This document shows, piece by piece, positions 8,836 to 18,147 of a stretch of 64,000 bases of DNA. A program made the position numbers and the translations under genes. Below the pieces are notes generated by a model. The model saw only the letters and a list, made by a program, of their open reading frames with translations. It did no database searches and had not been told where the DNA came from. How positions within the stretch are numbered: position 1 is the stretch's first letter; each line of letters opens with the position of its first letter. The DNA is from Cellulophaga sp. BC115SP (GTDB lineage: Bacteria > Bacteroidota > Bacteroidia > Cytophagales > Spirosomataceae), in contig NZ_JAAALB010000007.1 of NCBI RefSeq assembly GCF_009905545.1, positions 62,001 to 126,000 of the forward strand. The letters run 5' to 3'.

Positions 8836-11316
8836 ATGAGAAAAATTAAACCTATTAATAGCATTACGCTTCCTATAGTCATCCTACTAGTAGGTATTTT
8901 GGGAGCTAACTTTTTTTCTTTGGGACAAACTCAGAGGAGTTCAAATGAATTACTAGCTAGATTGAATTCGTCAGTCAACAGAGATAGAACCTTCCTACGA
9001 ACCTTTGCTCTTGTTGGAAATGTGGTTGATCTAGAAAACCAAAAGCCCATTCCAAATGCAAGTGTTTCAATTGATTATGTGAAGTCAGGGGTGATTACAG
9101 ATTCTACCGGTAATTTTTATATGAGATTGACACAAGGTGAATATATTTTGAAAATCTCAGCCGTAGGATATAAGATATTTAGAAAGTATATCAAGCTAGA
9201 TAAAGATACTAAAATGAAGATTGAACTTCAATCTGTATCTAATATGCTTGAAGAAGTGATTGTTTCGAGTGTAGCAACTCGTAAGGATATTCAGACACCC
9301 TCTTTAGGGGTTTCTTTGTTGAGCTTAAAAGGTATCAAAAAGATTCCTGCTATGATGGGAGAAGTGGATATTTTGAGAAGTTTGCAGACTCTCCCAGGTG
9401 TAAGCTCCGTGGGCGAAGGTAGCAATGGTATCAATGTACGTGGAGGAGCTGTTGATCAAAATTTAATATATGTTGACGACACTCCCATTTTTAATCCAAC
9501 GCATTTGTTTGGGTTATTTTCCATTTTTCCATCCGATGCGATTCGCGAGGTTGAATTGTACAAAGGTGGTGTTCCTGCTCGTTTTGGAGGACGCACTGCT
9601 TCTGTGTTAGATATTAAGATGAGCGAGCCTAGTCTCGAAAAGGGGAGTGTACAGGGTGGAATCGGTGCCATATCAAATCGTTTGACATTTGAAACGCCTT
9701 TAATTAAGGATAAACTGTCATTGATGACTTCTGCTCGGGTATCCTTTAATGATTTTTGGTTTAAATGGTTTGGCTCTCCTGAAGTAAGAAATACCAGAGC
9801 TAACTTTTACGATTTGGCATCTAAAGTATTTTTTAAGCCTGATAAGAAAAATACGATTTCGCTGACCGCTTATATTAATCATGATTTTTATCGAGTAGAT
9901 TCCTTGTTTAGCCTTGAAAATGTAGTAGCCAATCAAACGGATTTTACTTACGGACATCAGAATTTAGCCCTACGTTGGAATCATTTTTTTTCAAGTAAAA
10001 GTAGTTTAGAGGTTTCTGCGATTTCTAGTTTGTACAAAAGCCAGACGGTTGCTCCTGATACTGCTAATAAGATAGACCTTCGCAATTCGATTCGATATTA
10101 TAATTTCAAAGCTCAATTTTCCTACTATCCTAACGAGAAGCATAAAATCAATGCGGGTATATCGGGTATTCGATATGAGTTAGAGCCAGGTATATTGAAC
10201 AAGGATATTGTGTCAAATATTGCCAAAGTTATTTTGGATAAAGAACAGGGCTACGAACTGGCAACTTATGTTGATGATGAATATAAGCTTAGTGAAAAAC
10301 TAAGAGTTCAATTGGGTTTGCGCTATGTACAATACTTGAGTATGGGACCAGCTCCTAAGCGAGTATATGTGGCTGGTGAGCCTCTTTCGGGCGAAACGCT
10401 TTTACAAAGTACATTGACATCAGGAGTGATTGAAAATTATGGAGGACTAGAACCTCGTTTGACCGCACTTTATACCATCGACGCAAACTCTTCTTTGAAA
10501 CTAGGTTATAACCGAATGCATCAGTTTTTGCAATTAGTTTCCAATAATACAACGCCTTTGCCAACGGCTAGATGGAAATTGTCGGACAATAATATCAAGC
10601 CTCAAAGTAGCGATTTGGTGTCATTGGGATACTTCAAAAATTTGAAAGAAAGTATTTGGGAGTTATCTGTAGAGACTTACTATCGCAGAACTCAAGATAT
10701 GATTGATTATATTTCAGGCGCAAATCTACAGCTCAATCCTACGATCGAAACTCAATTATTAAACGGAAAGGGTTTGGCTTATGGCGCAGAGTTGATGCTT
10801 ACGAAGAAAAAAGGAGAGGTTACAGGCTCGATTGGATATACCTTCGCTCGTTCGTTTTCGAAAGTTGATGGTCAATATCCAGAACAACGTATTAATAAAG
10901 GAGACTGGTATCCGACTAATTATGATAAGCCTCATACGCTCAACTTGATGTTTAATGCGCAGCCTGATAAGCATAATAGTTTTTCCTTCAACTTTGTCTA
11001 TAGCACAGGACGTCCGTTGACAGCACCTGTAGGAACTTATACGCTTGATGACCAGAAGATTCTGGTATATACGAGTCGAAACAATGACCGCATTCCTGAC
11101 TACTACCGACTAGATTTTTCTTGGATTATTTCTAATCCGAGTATGAAAACCAAACGATGGGAAGGAAGTTGGGCATTTACGGTATATAACCTTTTGGGGC
11201 GCTCAAATGCTTATTCAGTATTTTTCAAAACACAAAACGACGTAATTAGAGCTTACCGATTGAGTGTTTTCGCCTCGCCGATTGTTTCCTTAGGTTATAA
11301 TTTCAAGTTCAAATAA
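8836..11316 (+). CDS. TonB-dependent receptor with carboxypeptidase-like regulatory domain (DUF4249-partnered type)
   Basis: An 826-residue outer-membrane receptor. An N-terminal hydrophobic segment (residues 10-30) is followed by a carboxypeptidase-like regulatory domain (about 58-135). The plug includes LQTLPGVSSVGEGSNGINVRGG and the YKGGVPARFGGRTASVLDI segment, then a beta barrel ending SLGYNFKFK. The protein is shorter than SusC and lacks a SusD partner; instead a DUF4249 lipoprotein follows after 29 nt, a common pairing in Bacteroidota. The substrate is unknown, with peptide, siderophore or glycan all possible. It seems to be the second gene of an operon that starts at 8243 and may run through 15757. 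Confidence 0.93.
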   Translation: MRKIKPINSITLPIVILLVGILGANFFSLGQTQRSSNELLARLNSSVNRDRTFLRTFALVGNVVDLENQKPIPNASVSIDYVKSGVITDSTGNFYMRLTQGEYILKISAVGYKIFRKYIKLDKDTKMKIELQSVSNMLEEVIVSSVATRKDIQTPSLGVSLLSLKGIKKIPAMMGEVDILRSLQTLPGVSSVGEGSNGINVRGGAVDQNLIYVDDTPIFNPTHLFGLFSIFPSDAIREVELYKGGVPARFGGRTASVLDIKMSEPSLEKGSVQGGIGAISNRLTFETPLIKDKLSLMTSARVSFNDFWFKWFGSPEVRNTRANFYDLASKVFFKPDKKNTISLTAYINHDFYRVDSLFSLENVVANQTDFTYGHQNLALRWNHFFSSKSSLEVSAISSLYKSQTVAPDTANKIDLRNSIRYYNFKAQFSYYPNEKHKINAGISGIRYELEPGILNKDIVSNIAKVILDKEQGYELATYVDDEYKLSEKLRVQLGLRYVQYLSMGPAPKRVYVAGEPLSGETLLQSTLTSGVIENYGGLEPRLTALYTIDANSSLKLGYNRMHQFLQLVSNNTTPLPTARWKLSDNNIKPQSSDLVSLGYFKNLKESIWELSVETYYRRTQDMIDYISGANLQLNPTIETQLLNGKGLAYGAELMLTKKKGEVTGSIGYTFARSFSKVDGQYPEQRINKGDWYPTNYDKPHTLNLMFNAQPDKHNSFSFNFVYSTGRPLTAPVGTYTLDDQKILVYTSRNNDRIPDYYRLDFSWIISNPSMKTKRWEGSWAFTVYNLLGRSNAYSVFFKTQNDVIRAYRLSVFASPIVSLGYNFKFK

Positions 11317-11345
11317 GTTTTACCGACCTTTAGCATTCATAGCGT

Positions 11346-12488
11346 ATGAAAACCTATTTAAGATTTTTAATTCTGAGTTTAATGCTGGGCTTGAGTTCTT
11401 GTATCGACGAACTTAGAGATTACACCCAAGCTGCAGGAGAACGATATTTGTCGGTAGAAGCCTCGCTTTCGGATTTGAAAGGACCTCATAGAGTATACCT
11501 GTCTTTTTCGTCTCCCAACATCAATATCAATACCGAAAGTACACCCATAACTGGTGCAACGGTATTTTTTGAAGATGATTCAGGAAAACAGGAAAGGCTC
11601 TCAGAGCTTTCAGGAGGAGTTTATGAGTCTTCATCCACATTTCAAGGCGTTGTAGGTAGAAGTTATACCTTAAATATTACCTTGCAAAATGGTAAAAAAT
11701 ATAAATCAACACCAGAGCAAATTACGGCATCGCCTGCGATAGATAGTGTTTATACACAGTTTAAAATAGATACGGATTATCCGACCAACGATGCACGAAG
11801 ATATGCTTTTCAAGTATTTGCCGATTTTAAAGACCCGGCAAATCCACAGCAATATTATGAATGGAAATGGACACATTATGAGCGTACTCTCTATTGTGCA
11901 AGTTGTGAACGTGGTTACGATTATATTCAAAATAAATGTAGCATAGAAAATAATTTTCCTTTAGGGCAAACAGTCCCAGAGTTGATAAATTACAAATGCT
12001 CAGAGACTTGTTTTGATATAGAATATTCAACTTTAATTAATATTCTTTCTGATAATTTGTTGAATGGACAAACAATCAGAGGCGTAAAAGTAGCGAGTGT
12101 TCCTTACACTGATAAATCTTTGTATTATTTGAAGATTGAACAAAGAGCTATTCCGACTAAACTTTATCAGTATTTGAGAACAATCAAAAATGTATCTCAG
12201 AGCTCAGGAACGCTATTTGACGTACCTGCCGAAACACAGTTTAGCCCCAATATCACTTCTGTAGATTTTCCTGAAGAAAAGATTTTAGGTGTTTTTGAAG
12301 TATTCGGAGCCAAACAAAAAATAGTATATATTGACCGCTCGATTGGTTCAGACGGATATACGGCTATTCCAAAAGTATATCAAGGAAGAGCCATTCCACC
12401 GCCTCCAGGTGCCATTAGTGGTCCATTAACCCCTTGCATTGAGGGTAAATTTCGAACAAAAAAAGAACCTGAAGCTTGGCGTGAATAA
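11346..12488 (+). CDS. DUF4249-family lipoprotein
   Basis: A 380-residue protein with a lipoprotein signal (MLGLSSC, Cys19), probably the surface partner of the TonB receptor just upstream. An Ig-like beta-rich N-terminal half (residues 30-125) precedes a cysteine-containing middle (CASCERGYDYIQNKC near 178-192 and CSETC near 210), as is usual for the family. The C-terminal region has a glycine/proline-rich tail. DUF4249 proteins have no proven activity; the constant pairing with a TonB receptor suggests a role like that of SusD. The next gene starts 17 nt downstream. Confidence 0.88.
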   Translation: MKTYLRFLILSLMLGLSSCIDELRDYTQAAGERYLSVEASLSDLKGPHRVYLSFSSPNININTESTPITGATVFFEDDSGKQERLSELSGGVYESSSTFQGVVGRSYTLNITLQNGKKYKSTPEQITASPAIDSVYTQFKIDTDYPTNDARRYAFQVFADFKDPANPQQYYEWKWTHYERTLYCASCERGYDYIQNKCSIENNFPLGQTVPELINYKCSETCFDIEYSTLINILSDNLLNGQTIRGVKVASVPYTDKSLYYLKIEQRAIPTKLYQYLRTIKNVSQSSGTLFDVPAETQFSPNITSVDFPEEKILGVFEVFGAKQKIVYIDRSIGSDGYTAIPKVYQGRAIPPPPGAISGPLTPCIEGKFRTKKEPEAWRE

Positions 12489-12505
12489 GCCAAAGGAATA
12501 AAAGC

Positions 12506-15500
12506 ATGATAAAGAATCTGATAGTGATTAAACATATTTTCAAAAACATATTCTACCTAGGTCTTTTGGGTATAATGGGTATTTCTTGCCAACAACAAGA
12601 AACACTTTTTACGCTTAAAACACCTGAAGAAACTGGTATTCAGTTTGCCAATATCGTGACAGAATCTGAACAGGAAAATATTCTCAATTATGAATATTTT
12701 TATAACGGAGGAGGTGTTGCTGCTGCCGATTTCAATAATGATGGCTTGACAGATTTGTATTTTACAGGAAATCAGGTGCTTAATGCTTTGTATCTGAACA
12801 AAGGAGAAATGCAATTTGAGGATATCACGTCCAAAGCTGGGGTAGCGGGTCGCCAAGGTGCTTGGAAAACAGGTGTTTCGGTAGTTGATATTAACGCCGA
12901 TGGTTGGCTGGATATTTATGTGTGTTACTCTGGTTTAAGGTCAGAAGATTTGCGTAAAAACCAGCTTTTTATCAATAATCATAATCTAACATTTACCGAA
13001 AAAGCACAAGAATATGGATTGGATGATTCAGGGTATTCTACGCAAGCTAGTTTTGTTGATTATGACCTTGATGGCGATTTAGACTGCTTTTTAATTAATC
13101 ATAATCTGGCTGGATACCAACGTAAGGAGGCCGCCGTTATGCGTGCTGCTCGTGATTATAATGCAGGAGATAAACTTTTCAGAAATGATAAGGGGCATTT
13201 TACTGATGTGTCCGAACAAGCTGGTATCAAAGGAAACCCATTGGGTTTTGGTCTGGGAGTAATGGTTTCGGATGTTAATCAGGATGGGTATCCCGATATT
13301 TATGTAACCAATGACTACGTGGAGGATGATTATTTATACATCAACCAGAAAAATGGTACCTTCAAAGATGAACTTCGTGAGCGTATCGGACATACGTCGT
13401 ATTCGTCGATGGGAGTTGATATTGCCGACATCAACAACGATAACCTACCTGATATTTTTACCCTAGATATGTTGCCAGAGGATAATGCTCGCCAGAAATT
13501 GTTGCTTTGGCCAGACAACTGGAATACCTATCAGGCACAATTACAAAATGGCTTCTGGCATGCCAATATGCGTAATATGTTGCAGGTAAATCAAGGAAAC
13601 GGACAATTTGCTGAAATCGGTCAATTGGCTGGTGTATCTAATACCGATTGGAGTTGGGGAACACTCATGGCAGATTTTGACTTGGATGGTTACAAAGATA
13701 TTTTTGTAAGTAATGGACTAGGAAAAGACTATACCAATGCCGACTTTATCAAATATTACAACGATGAGGAGGCTTATGGTTCTAAAAAGCCATTATTAGA
13801 GCATTTGAAGCAGATGCCAACGAGTCAAACCAAGAATTATATTTTTAGAAATAATCACCAATTAGGCTTTATCAATGAACAAGTAAATTGGGGTTTCGAC
13901 CGTGCTACTGTAGCAAGCGGTGCAGTGTACGCAGACTTGGATAATGATGGGGATATTGAAATTATTACAAACAACCTAAACGATAAGGCACACGTTTATG
14001 AAAATCAAAGTCAAAAAATTCAGCCAGATTTTCATGCGGTAAAAGTAAAATTGACAGGTTCTTCACAAAACCCTTTTGCTATAGGTGCTAAAGTGCAGGT
14101 TCGTGTGCAAGGAAAAGATTCCACAATGACTTTGACCCAAGAAATAGCCAATAGTCGTGGTTTCCTGTCAAGTAGCCTTGAGCCCTTGACTTTTGGGATT
14201 GGTACTGGGAAAGTTATTTCTGTAAAAGTATTTTGGCCTGATGCACAAGGTTCTATTACAGAACTGTGTCAACCTAAAGCTGATAATAAATACGACATAA
14301 TTTATCAGAAAACACCAACTTGTAATGCTCTTCAATCGGAGCAAAAAGTAAATCCAATTTTTACCAAAACAACCATTCCTTCGGTGGTTTCTGAGATTGC
14401 TCTTACCAATAACTTCGACCGTCAGGTAATGTTGCCAATGCACTATTCTTATACAGGTCCCAAAATGGTGGCAGGTGATTTTAATAAGGATGGACAAATG
14501 GATGTTTGGGTATGTGGAAATGCTTTGTCGTCGCCAGTAATCTATCTGGCAAACGGAGAAGGTTTCAAGCAGCAAAAACTTTCATCTCCGCCTGCTTTTC
14601 AACAAGATGCAGTCGTAGGCGATTTTAATGGTGATCAGTGGCCAGATGTATATGTGACAGTTGGTAACTATGCCAACGCACAATTGAGCGAACAGCAAGA
14701 CCAGTTATGGTTAAATGATGGAAAAGGAAATCTAAAACTCGCTCAAACTATCGAAGATGGTTTGAATACTAAAACAGTAAAAGCTGCTGACTTGGATAAA
14801 GACGGCGATTTAGATGTTTTTGTTGGTGGTCATATTCAGCCTAACCGTTTTCCAGTGGCAGAAAAGAGTGCTATCCTTTGGAATGACGGGAAGGGACATT
14901 TTACCAAACAAGAACTAGAAGCCTACGGCTTGATCACGGGTGTTGAAGCAGATGATTTTGATCAAAATGGTACAACTGATTTAGTTGTCGTAGGAGAGTG
15001 GATGAGTCCGATAATCCTAAAAAATAAGGGTAATAGAGCGTTCGAGATTCAGGCAACAGATATTCCTTCAGGCTGGTACACAAGTATTGCACAAGTCGAC
15101 TTGGATGGAGACAAAGACTTGGATTTAGTACTGGGAAATATGGGACTCAATACCCAAATTCGTGCTTCGAAAGCAGAGCCAGCTAGCTTGGTTTTTGATG
15201 ATTTTGACATGAACGGAACGGTTGACTTTTTCCTTAATTATTATATTCAAGGAAAGTCGTATCCTGCTTGTACCAGAGATGAAATGGCAGAACAGATGCC
15301 AATTTTGAAAAAGAAATTTCCAGATTATGCCACTTTTGCGAAGGCAACCATAGAGGACGTTTTTGACCAAGCAGCTTTAGAGAAAGCACATAGACTGGAG
15401 ATTACTAACTTGAAAACGCTGGTTCTGGAAAATCAAAAAGGGAAATTTGTGGCACATCAATTACCGATGCAAGCCCAATACGCTCCTGTGTATGCGATAG

Positions 15501-15757
15501 CTTTGCAAGATTTTGATAAGGATGGCAAAACTGATATTTTGTTGGCAGGTAATAATAGTAAATTGCGTTTGAGAATTGGTAAGGTTGACGCTAATTATGG
15601 TATTTTGTTGAAAAATAAAGGAAAGTTTGCCTTCGAAAGCATGTCCGTCGCTCAAACAGGTCTATTTTTCAAAGGAGATATTAAATCTATCCTAGCGTTA
15701 CCAAAACATTTATTCGTTGGAAAAAATAGCGAAGGAGTTGAAGGGTATGTGTGGTGA
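12506..15757 (+). CDS. FG-GAP/VCBS repeat lipoprotein with ASPIC/UnbV domain, paralog 1
   Basis: A 1083-residue protein with a lipobox (LGIMGISC, Cys28). It carries two blocks of FG-GAP/VCBS repeats, each with calcium-loop-like motifs such as DFNNDGLTDLYF, DINADGWLDIYV and DYDLDGDLDCF. A UnbV/ASPIC domain lies between them near residues 505-590 (NPFAIGAKVQV...). Such proteins form beta-propellers and occur around SusCD loci; a role as surface glycan- or protein-binding lipoproteins is inferred, since no activity is established. It is the first of four similar genes here, separated from the others by the GH97 gene, and lies 17 nt after the DUF4249 gene, so is probably in that operon. Confidence 0.92.
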   Translation: MIKNLIVIKHIFKNIFYLGLLGIMGISCQQQETLFTLKTPEETGIQFANIVTESEQENILNYEYFYNGGGVAAADFNNDGLTDLYFTGNQVLNALYLNKGEMQFEDITSKAGVAGRQGAWKTGVSVVDINADGWLDIYVCYSGLRSEDLRKNQLFINNHNLTFTEKAQEYGLDDSGYSTQASFVDYDLDGDLDCFLINHNLAGYQRKEAAVMRAARDYNAGDKLFRNDKGHFTDVSEQAGIKGNPLGFGLGVMVSDVNQDGYPDIYVTNDYVEDDYLYINQKNGTFKDELRERIGHTSYSSMGVDIADINNDNLPDIFTLDMLPEDNARQKLLLWPDNWNTYQAQLQNGFWHANMRNMLQVNQGNGQFAEIGQLAGVSNTDWSWGTLMADFDLDGYKDIFVSNGLGKDYTNADFIKYYNDEEAYGSKKPLLEHLKQMPTSQTKNYIFRNNHQLGFINEQVNWGFDRATVASGAVYADLDNDGDIEIITNNLNDKAHVYENQSQKIQPDFHAVKVKLTGSSQNPFAIGAKVQVRVQGKDSTMTLTQEIANSRGFLSSSLEPLTFGIGTGKVISVKVFWPDAQGSITELCQPKADNKYDIIYQKTPTCNALQSEQKVNPIFTKTTIPSVVSEIALTNNFDRQVMLPMHYSYTGPKMVAGDFNKDGQMDVWVCGNALSSPVIYLANGEGFKQQKLSSPPAFQQDAVVGDFNGDQWPDVYVTVGNYANAQLSEQQDQLWLNDGKGNLKLAQTIEDGLNTKTVKAADLDKDGDLDVFVGGHIQPNRFPVAEKSAILWNDGKGHFTKQELEAYGLITGVEADDFDQNGTTDLVVVGEWMSPIILKNKGNRAFEIQATDIPSGWYTSIAQVDLDGDKDLDLVLGNMGLNTQIRASKAEPASLVFDDFDMNGTVDFFLNYYIQGKSYPACTRDEMAEQMPILKKKFPDYATFAKATIEDVFDQAALEKAHRLEITNLKTLVLENQKGKFVAHQLPMQAQYAPVYAIALQDFDKDGKTDILLAGNNSKLRLRIGKVDANYGILLKNKGKFAFESMSVAQTGLFFKGDIKSILALPKHLFVGKNSEGVEGYVW

Positions 15758-15889
15758 AGAGGGGATAGGGTTTAGGGGATAGGCAAGGAGGAGTTGGATT
15801 TTAGTGAACAGGCACAAAGGTACAGCGGTACAAAGTGTTTTTAGGGGATAGGGTTCAGGGTATAGGTAAAGAGAAGTTGGGTTTTAGTG
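15758..15889. repeat. Imperfect direct repeat of GGGATAGGG-rich words
   Basis: Two copies of a roughly 46-bp unit (about 15758-15804 and 15844-15889) share GGGGATAGGGTT, an AGAGTTGG-like middle and a TTTTAGTG end. A stretch of ACTCAACTCATCACTCA-like words follows. The region is non-coding low-complexity sequence upstream of the GH97 gene. Confidence 0.55.
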
Positions 15890-16011
15890 GGCAATTAAAA
15901 TTTTACATTCATTACTCAACTCATCACTCACAACTCTCAACTCACAATTCGCCCTTTATGCCTTATCCCTCAAAAAAAGAACCATTTTTATTTAAACAAT
16001 TATATCAATCT

Positions 16012-18075
16012 ATGAAATTCACTGGCTTATTATTGGGGCTTTTGCTGTTTTCAGCAGAGGTTTTTTCTCAAAAGGCATATCATCTTGCCTCTCCGAATGC
16101 ACGTGTTAATTTGACTCTAAATGTCACCAAAGAAGGTAAACTTACGTATGCCTTAAATTTGGCTCAAACCTCGGTTGTAAAGCCTTCTGCTCTAGGTTTT
16201 AAGCTCCAAAAACCTGCTATTTCTCTCACAAACTTTACCCTTATTTCTGCTGATTCTAGTGAATTTTCTGAAACTTGGAATCCTGTTTGGGGAGAAGTAA
16301 AGAGTATCGAAAATCATTATAAACAACTAAAACTTCGTGTAAAAGCCATTCCTGCGAATGTATTGGTAGATGTTGTGTTTAGGGTTTTTAACGATGGTAT
16401 TGGATTTCGATATGAGTTTCCAGAGCAAGAAGGGTTTAAGCATTTTATTGTTGCTGATGAGCTAACGCAATTTAATTTGGCGACTAATAACAAAACTTTT
16501 TGGATTCCAGGAGATTATGATACCAACGAATATTTGTACAATACAACCTTATTTTCAGAGATTCATGCCTTAGCTGCTGCTAAAAAAGAAAAGGATATTG
16601 CCCTACAATCCTTGATTGCGGATAATGCCGTTCAAACGCCTTTGATGATGAAAACCCCTCAAGGAATTTATCTCAATATCCACGAGGCTGCTTTGGTCAA
16701 TTATCCTGTTATGCACCTGATGGCAAATACCAAAACTTTTGGGCTTACTTCTCATCTTACGCCTGATGCGGTAGGGAATAAAGCCTATTTGCAAACACCT
16801 TTTAATACCCCTTGGAGAACGATTGTTTTGAGTAATAAAGCTGAAGAAATTTTGTCATCTAAACTTATTCTCAATCTTAATGAACCATCTAAAATTGAAA
16901 AGACTGATTGGATAAAACCACAAAAGTTTATCGGTATGTGGTGGGAAATGCACGTGGGCAAAGCTACTTGGGAAAAAGTAGGTGGAAAGCATGGGGCAAA
17001 TACCGAAAATGTAAAAAAATACATTGATTTTGCTTCTGACAATGGCTTTGACGGTGTGCTAGTAGAAGGTTGGAACGAAGGCTGGGAAGATTGGTTTGGG
17101 AATTGGAAAGAGGAAGTTTTCGATTTTGTTACTCCATATTCGGACTATGATGTAGATGCGTTACTCGCTTATGCCAAAAAGAAAAATGTAAAACTGATTA
17201 TGCACCACGAAACATCGGGTTCGGTGACCAACTATGAGCGTCGAATGGATAAGGCATTTCAGTTTATGAAAAATAAAGGCTTTGAAACAGCCAAAACGGG
17301 CTATGTAGGTCGTATTATTCCTCGTGGCGAGCATCATGATAGTCAATGGATGGTAAATCACTTCAATCGTGTAGCAGCAAAAGCTGCTGAGTACCAAATT
17401 ATGATTGAAGCGCATGAGTCATCTCGTCCAACGGGCTTGCACCGTACGTATCCAAACTGGCTTGCCAACGAAGCTGCTCGTGGGAATGAGTTTAACAACG
17501 CCCCAACGTTGGGTTTGGTCCCAGAGCATGAAACCATCTTGCCATTTACTCGCTTGATGGGCGGTCCTATGGATTATACGCCAGGTTTTTTCAAAATGCA
17601 CCTCAATCAGTTTATTCCATCTCGCACCACTCGTGTGCGCACGACCTTGGCAAAACAATTGGCGTTGTATGTGACCATGTACAGTCCTTTGCAGATGGTG
17701 GGCGATTTGCCAGAAAATCTCAAGGTTTATCCCGATGCTTTACAATTTATCAAAGATGTTCCTGTAGATTGGGACGATACCAAAATTTTATCGGCAGAAC
17801 CAGGAGAATTTATCATGATTGCTCGTAAGCAAAAAGGACAGAACCAATGGTTTGTAGGAGCTGTGAGTGATGAAAATTCAAGAGAGCTTTTAGTAAATTT
17901 TGATTTTTTGCCTTCTGGTAAAACTTACACAGCAACCATCTATCAAGATGCTAGCAATGCGGATTGGGAGAAAAATCCAGAAGCTTATCAAATCCAAAAA
18001 GTTTCGGTAGATTCACAAACCAAGCGCACAATCAAAATCGCTAAAGGTGGTGGTTTTGCAATCAGTATTAAATAG
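16012..18075 (+). CDS. susB: Glycoside hydrolase family 97, SusB-like inverting alpha-glucosidase
   Basis: A 687-residue secreted enzyme. I chose the ATG at 16012 because it starts a signal peptide (MKFTGLLLGLLLFSAEVFSQ); a longer frame back to 15835 runs through low-complexity repeat DNA. The N-terminal beta-sandwich is followed by a TIM barrel and a small beta domain. Glutamates E352 (VLVEGWNEGWED), E400 (HHETSGS), E469 (IEAHESSR) and E493 (ARGNEF) have the same mutual spacing as E391, E439, E508 and E532 of the Bacteroides SusB enzyme as I recall them, which supports the inverting, calcium-dependent subgroup rather than the retaining alpha-galactosidases. It would release glucose from alpha-glucans in the periplasm. 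It lies between FG-GAP paralogs 1 and 2. Confidence 0.9.
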   Translation: MKFTGLLLGLLLFSAEVFSQKAYHLASPNARVNLTLNVTKEGKLTYALNLAQTSVVKPSALGFKLQKPAISLTNFTLISADSSEFSETWNPVWGEVKSIENHYKQLKLRVKAIPANVLVDVVFRVFNDGIGFRYEFPEQEGFKHFIVADELTQFNLATNNKTFWIPGDYDTNEYLYNTTLFSEIHALAAAKKEKDIALQSLIADNAVQTPLMMKTPQGIYLNIHEAALVNYPVMHLMANTKTFGLTSHLTPDAVGNKAYLQTPFNTPWRTIVLSNKAEEILSSKLILNLNEPSKIEKTDWIKPQKFIGMWWEMHVGKATWEKVGGKHGANTENVKKYIDFASDNGFDGVLVEGWNEGWEDWFGNWKEEVFDFVTPYSDYDVDALLAYAKKKNVKLIMHHETSGSVTNYERRMDKAFQFMKNKGFETAKTGYVGRIIPRGEHHDSQWMVNHFNRVAAKAAEYQIMIEAHESSRPTGLHRTYPNWLANEAARGNEFNNAPTLGLVPEHETILPFTRLMGGPMDYTPGFFKMHLNQFIPSRTTRVRTTLAKQLALYVTMYSPLQMVGDLPENLKVYPDALQFIKDVPVDWDDTKILSAEPGEFIMIARKQKGQNQWFVGAVSDENSRELLVNFDFLPSGKTYTATIYQDASNADWEKNPEAYQIQKVSVDSQTKRTIKIAKGGGFAISIK

Positions 18076-18147
18076 GATATCGACTGTTGGGTTGAAAAAT
18101 GGAATACTTTTCCCAACAACCATAACTAACCTTATATAAACAAAAGA

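Noticed and set aside
11880-12020. Cysteine cluster in the DUF4249 protein as a metal site of special interest
   Set aside because: Such paired cysteines in this region are usual for the family.
15835-16011. Longer N-terminus for the GH97 gene
   Set aside because: The extra 59 codons come from low-complexity repeat DNA and would bury the signal peptide that begins at 16012.
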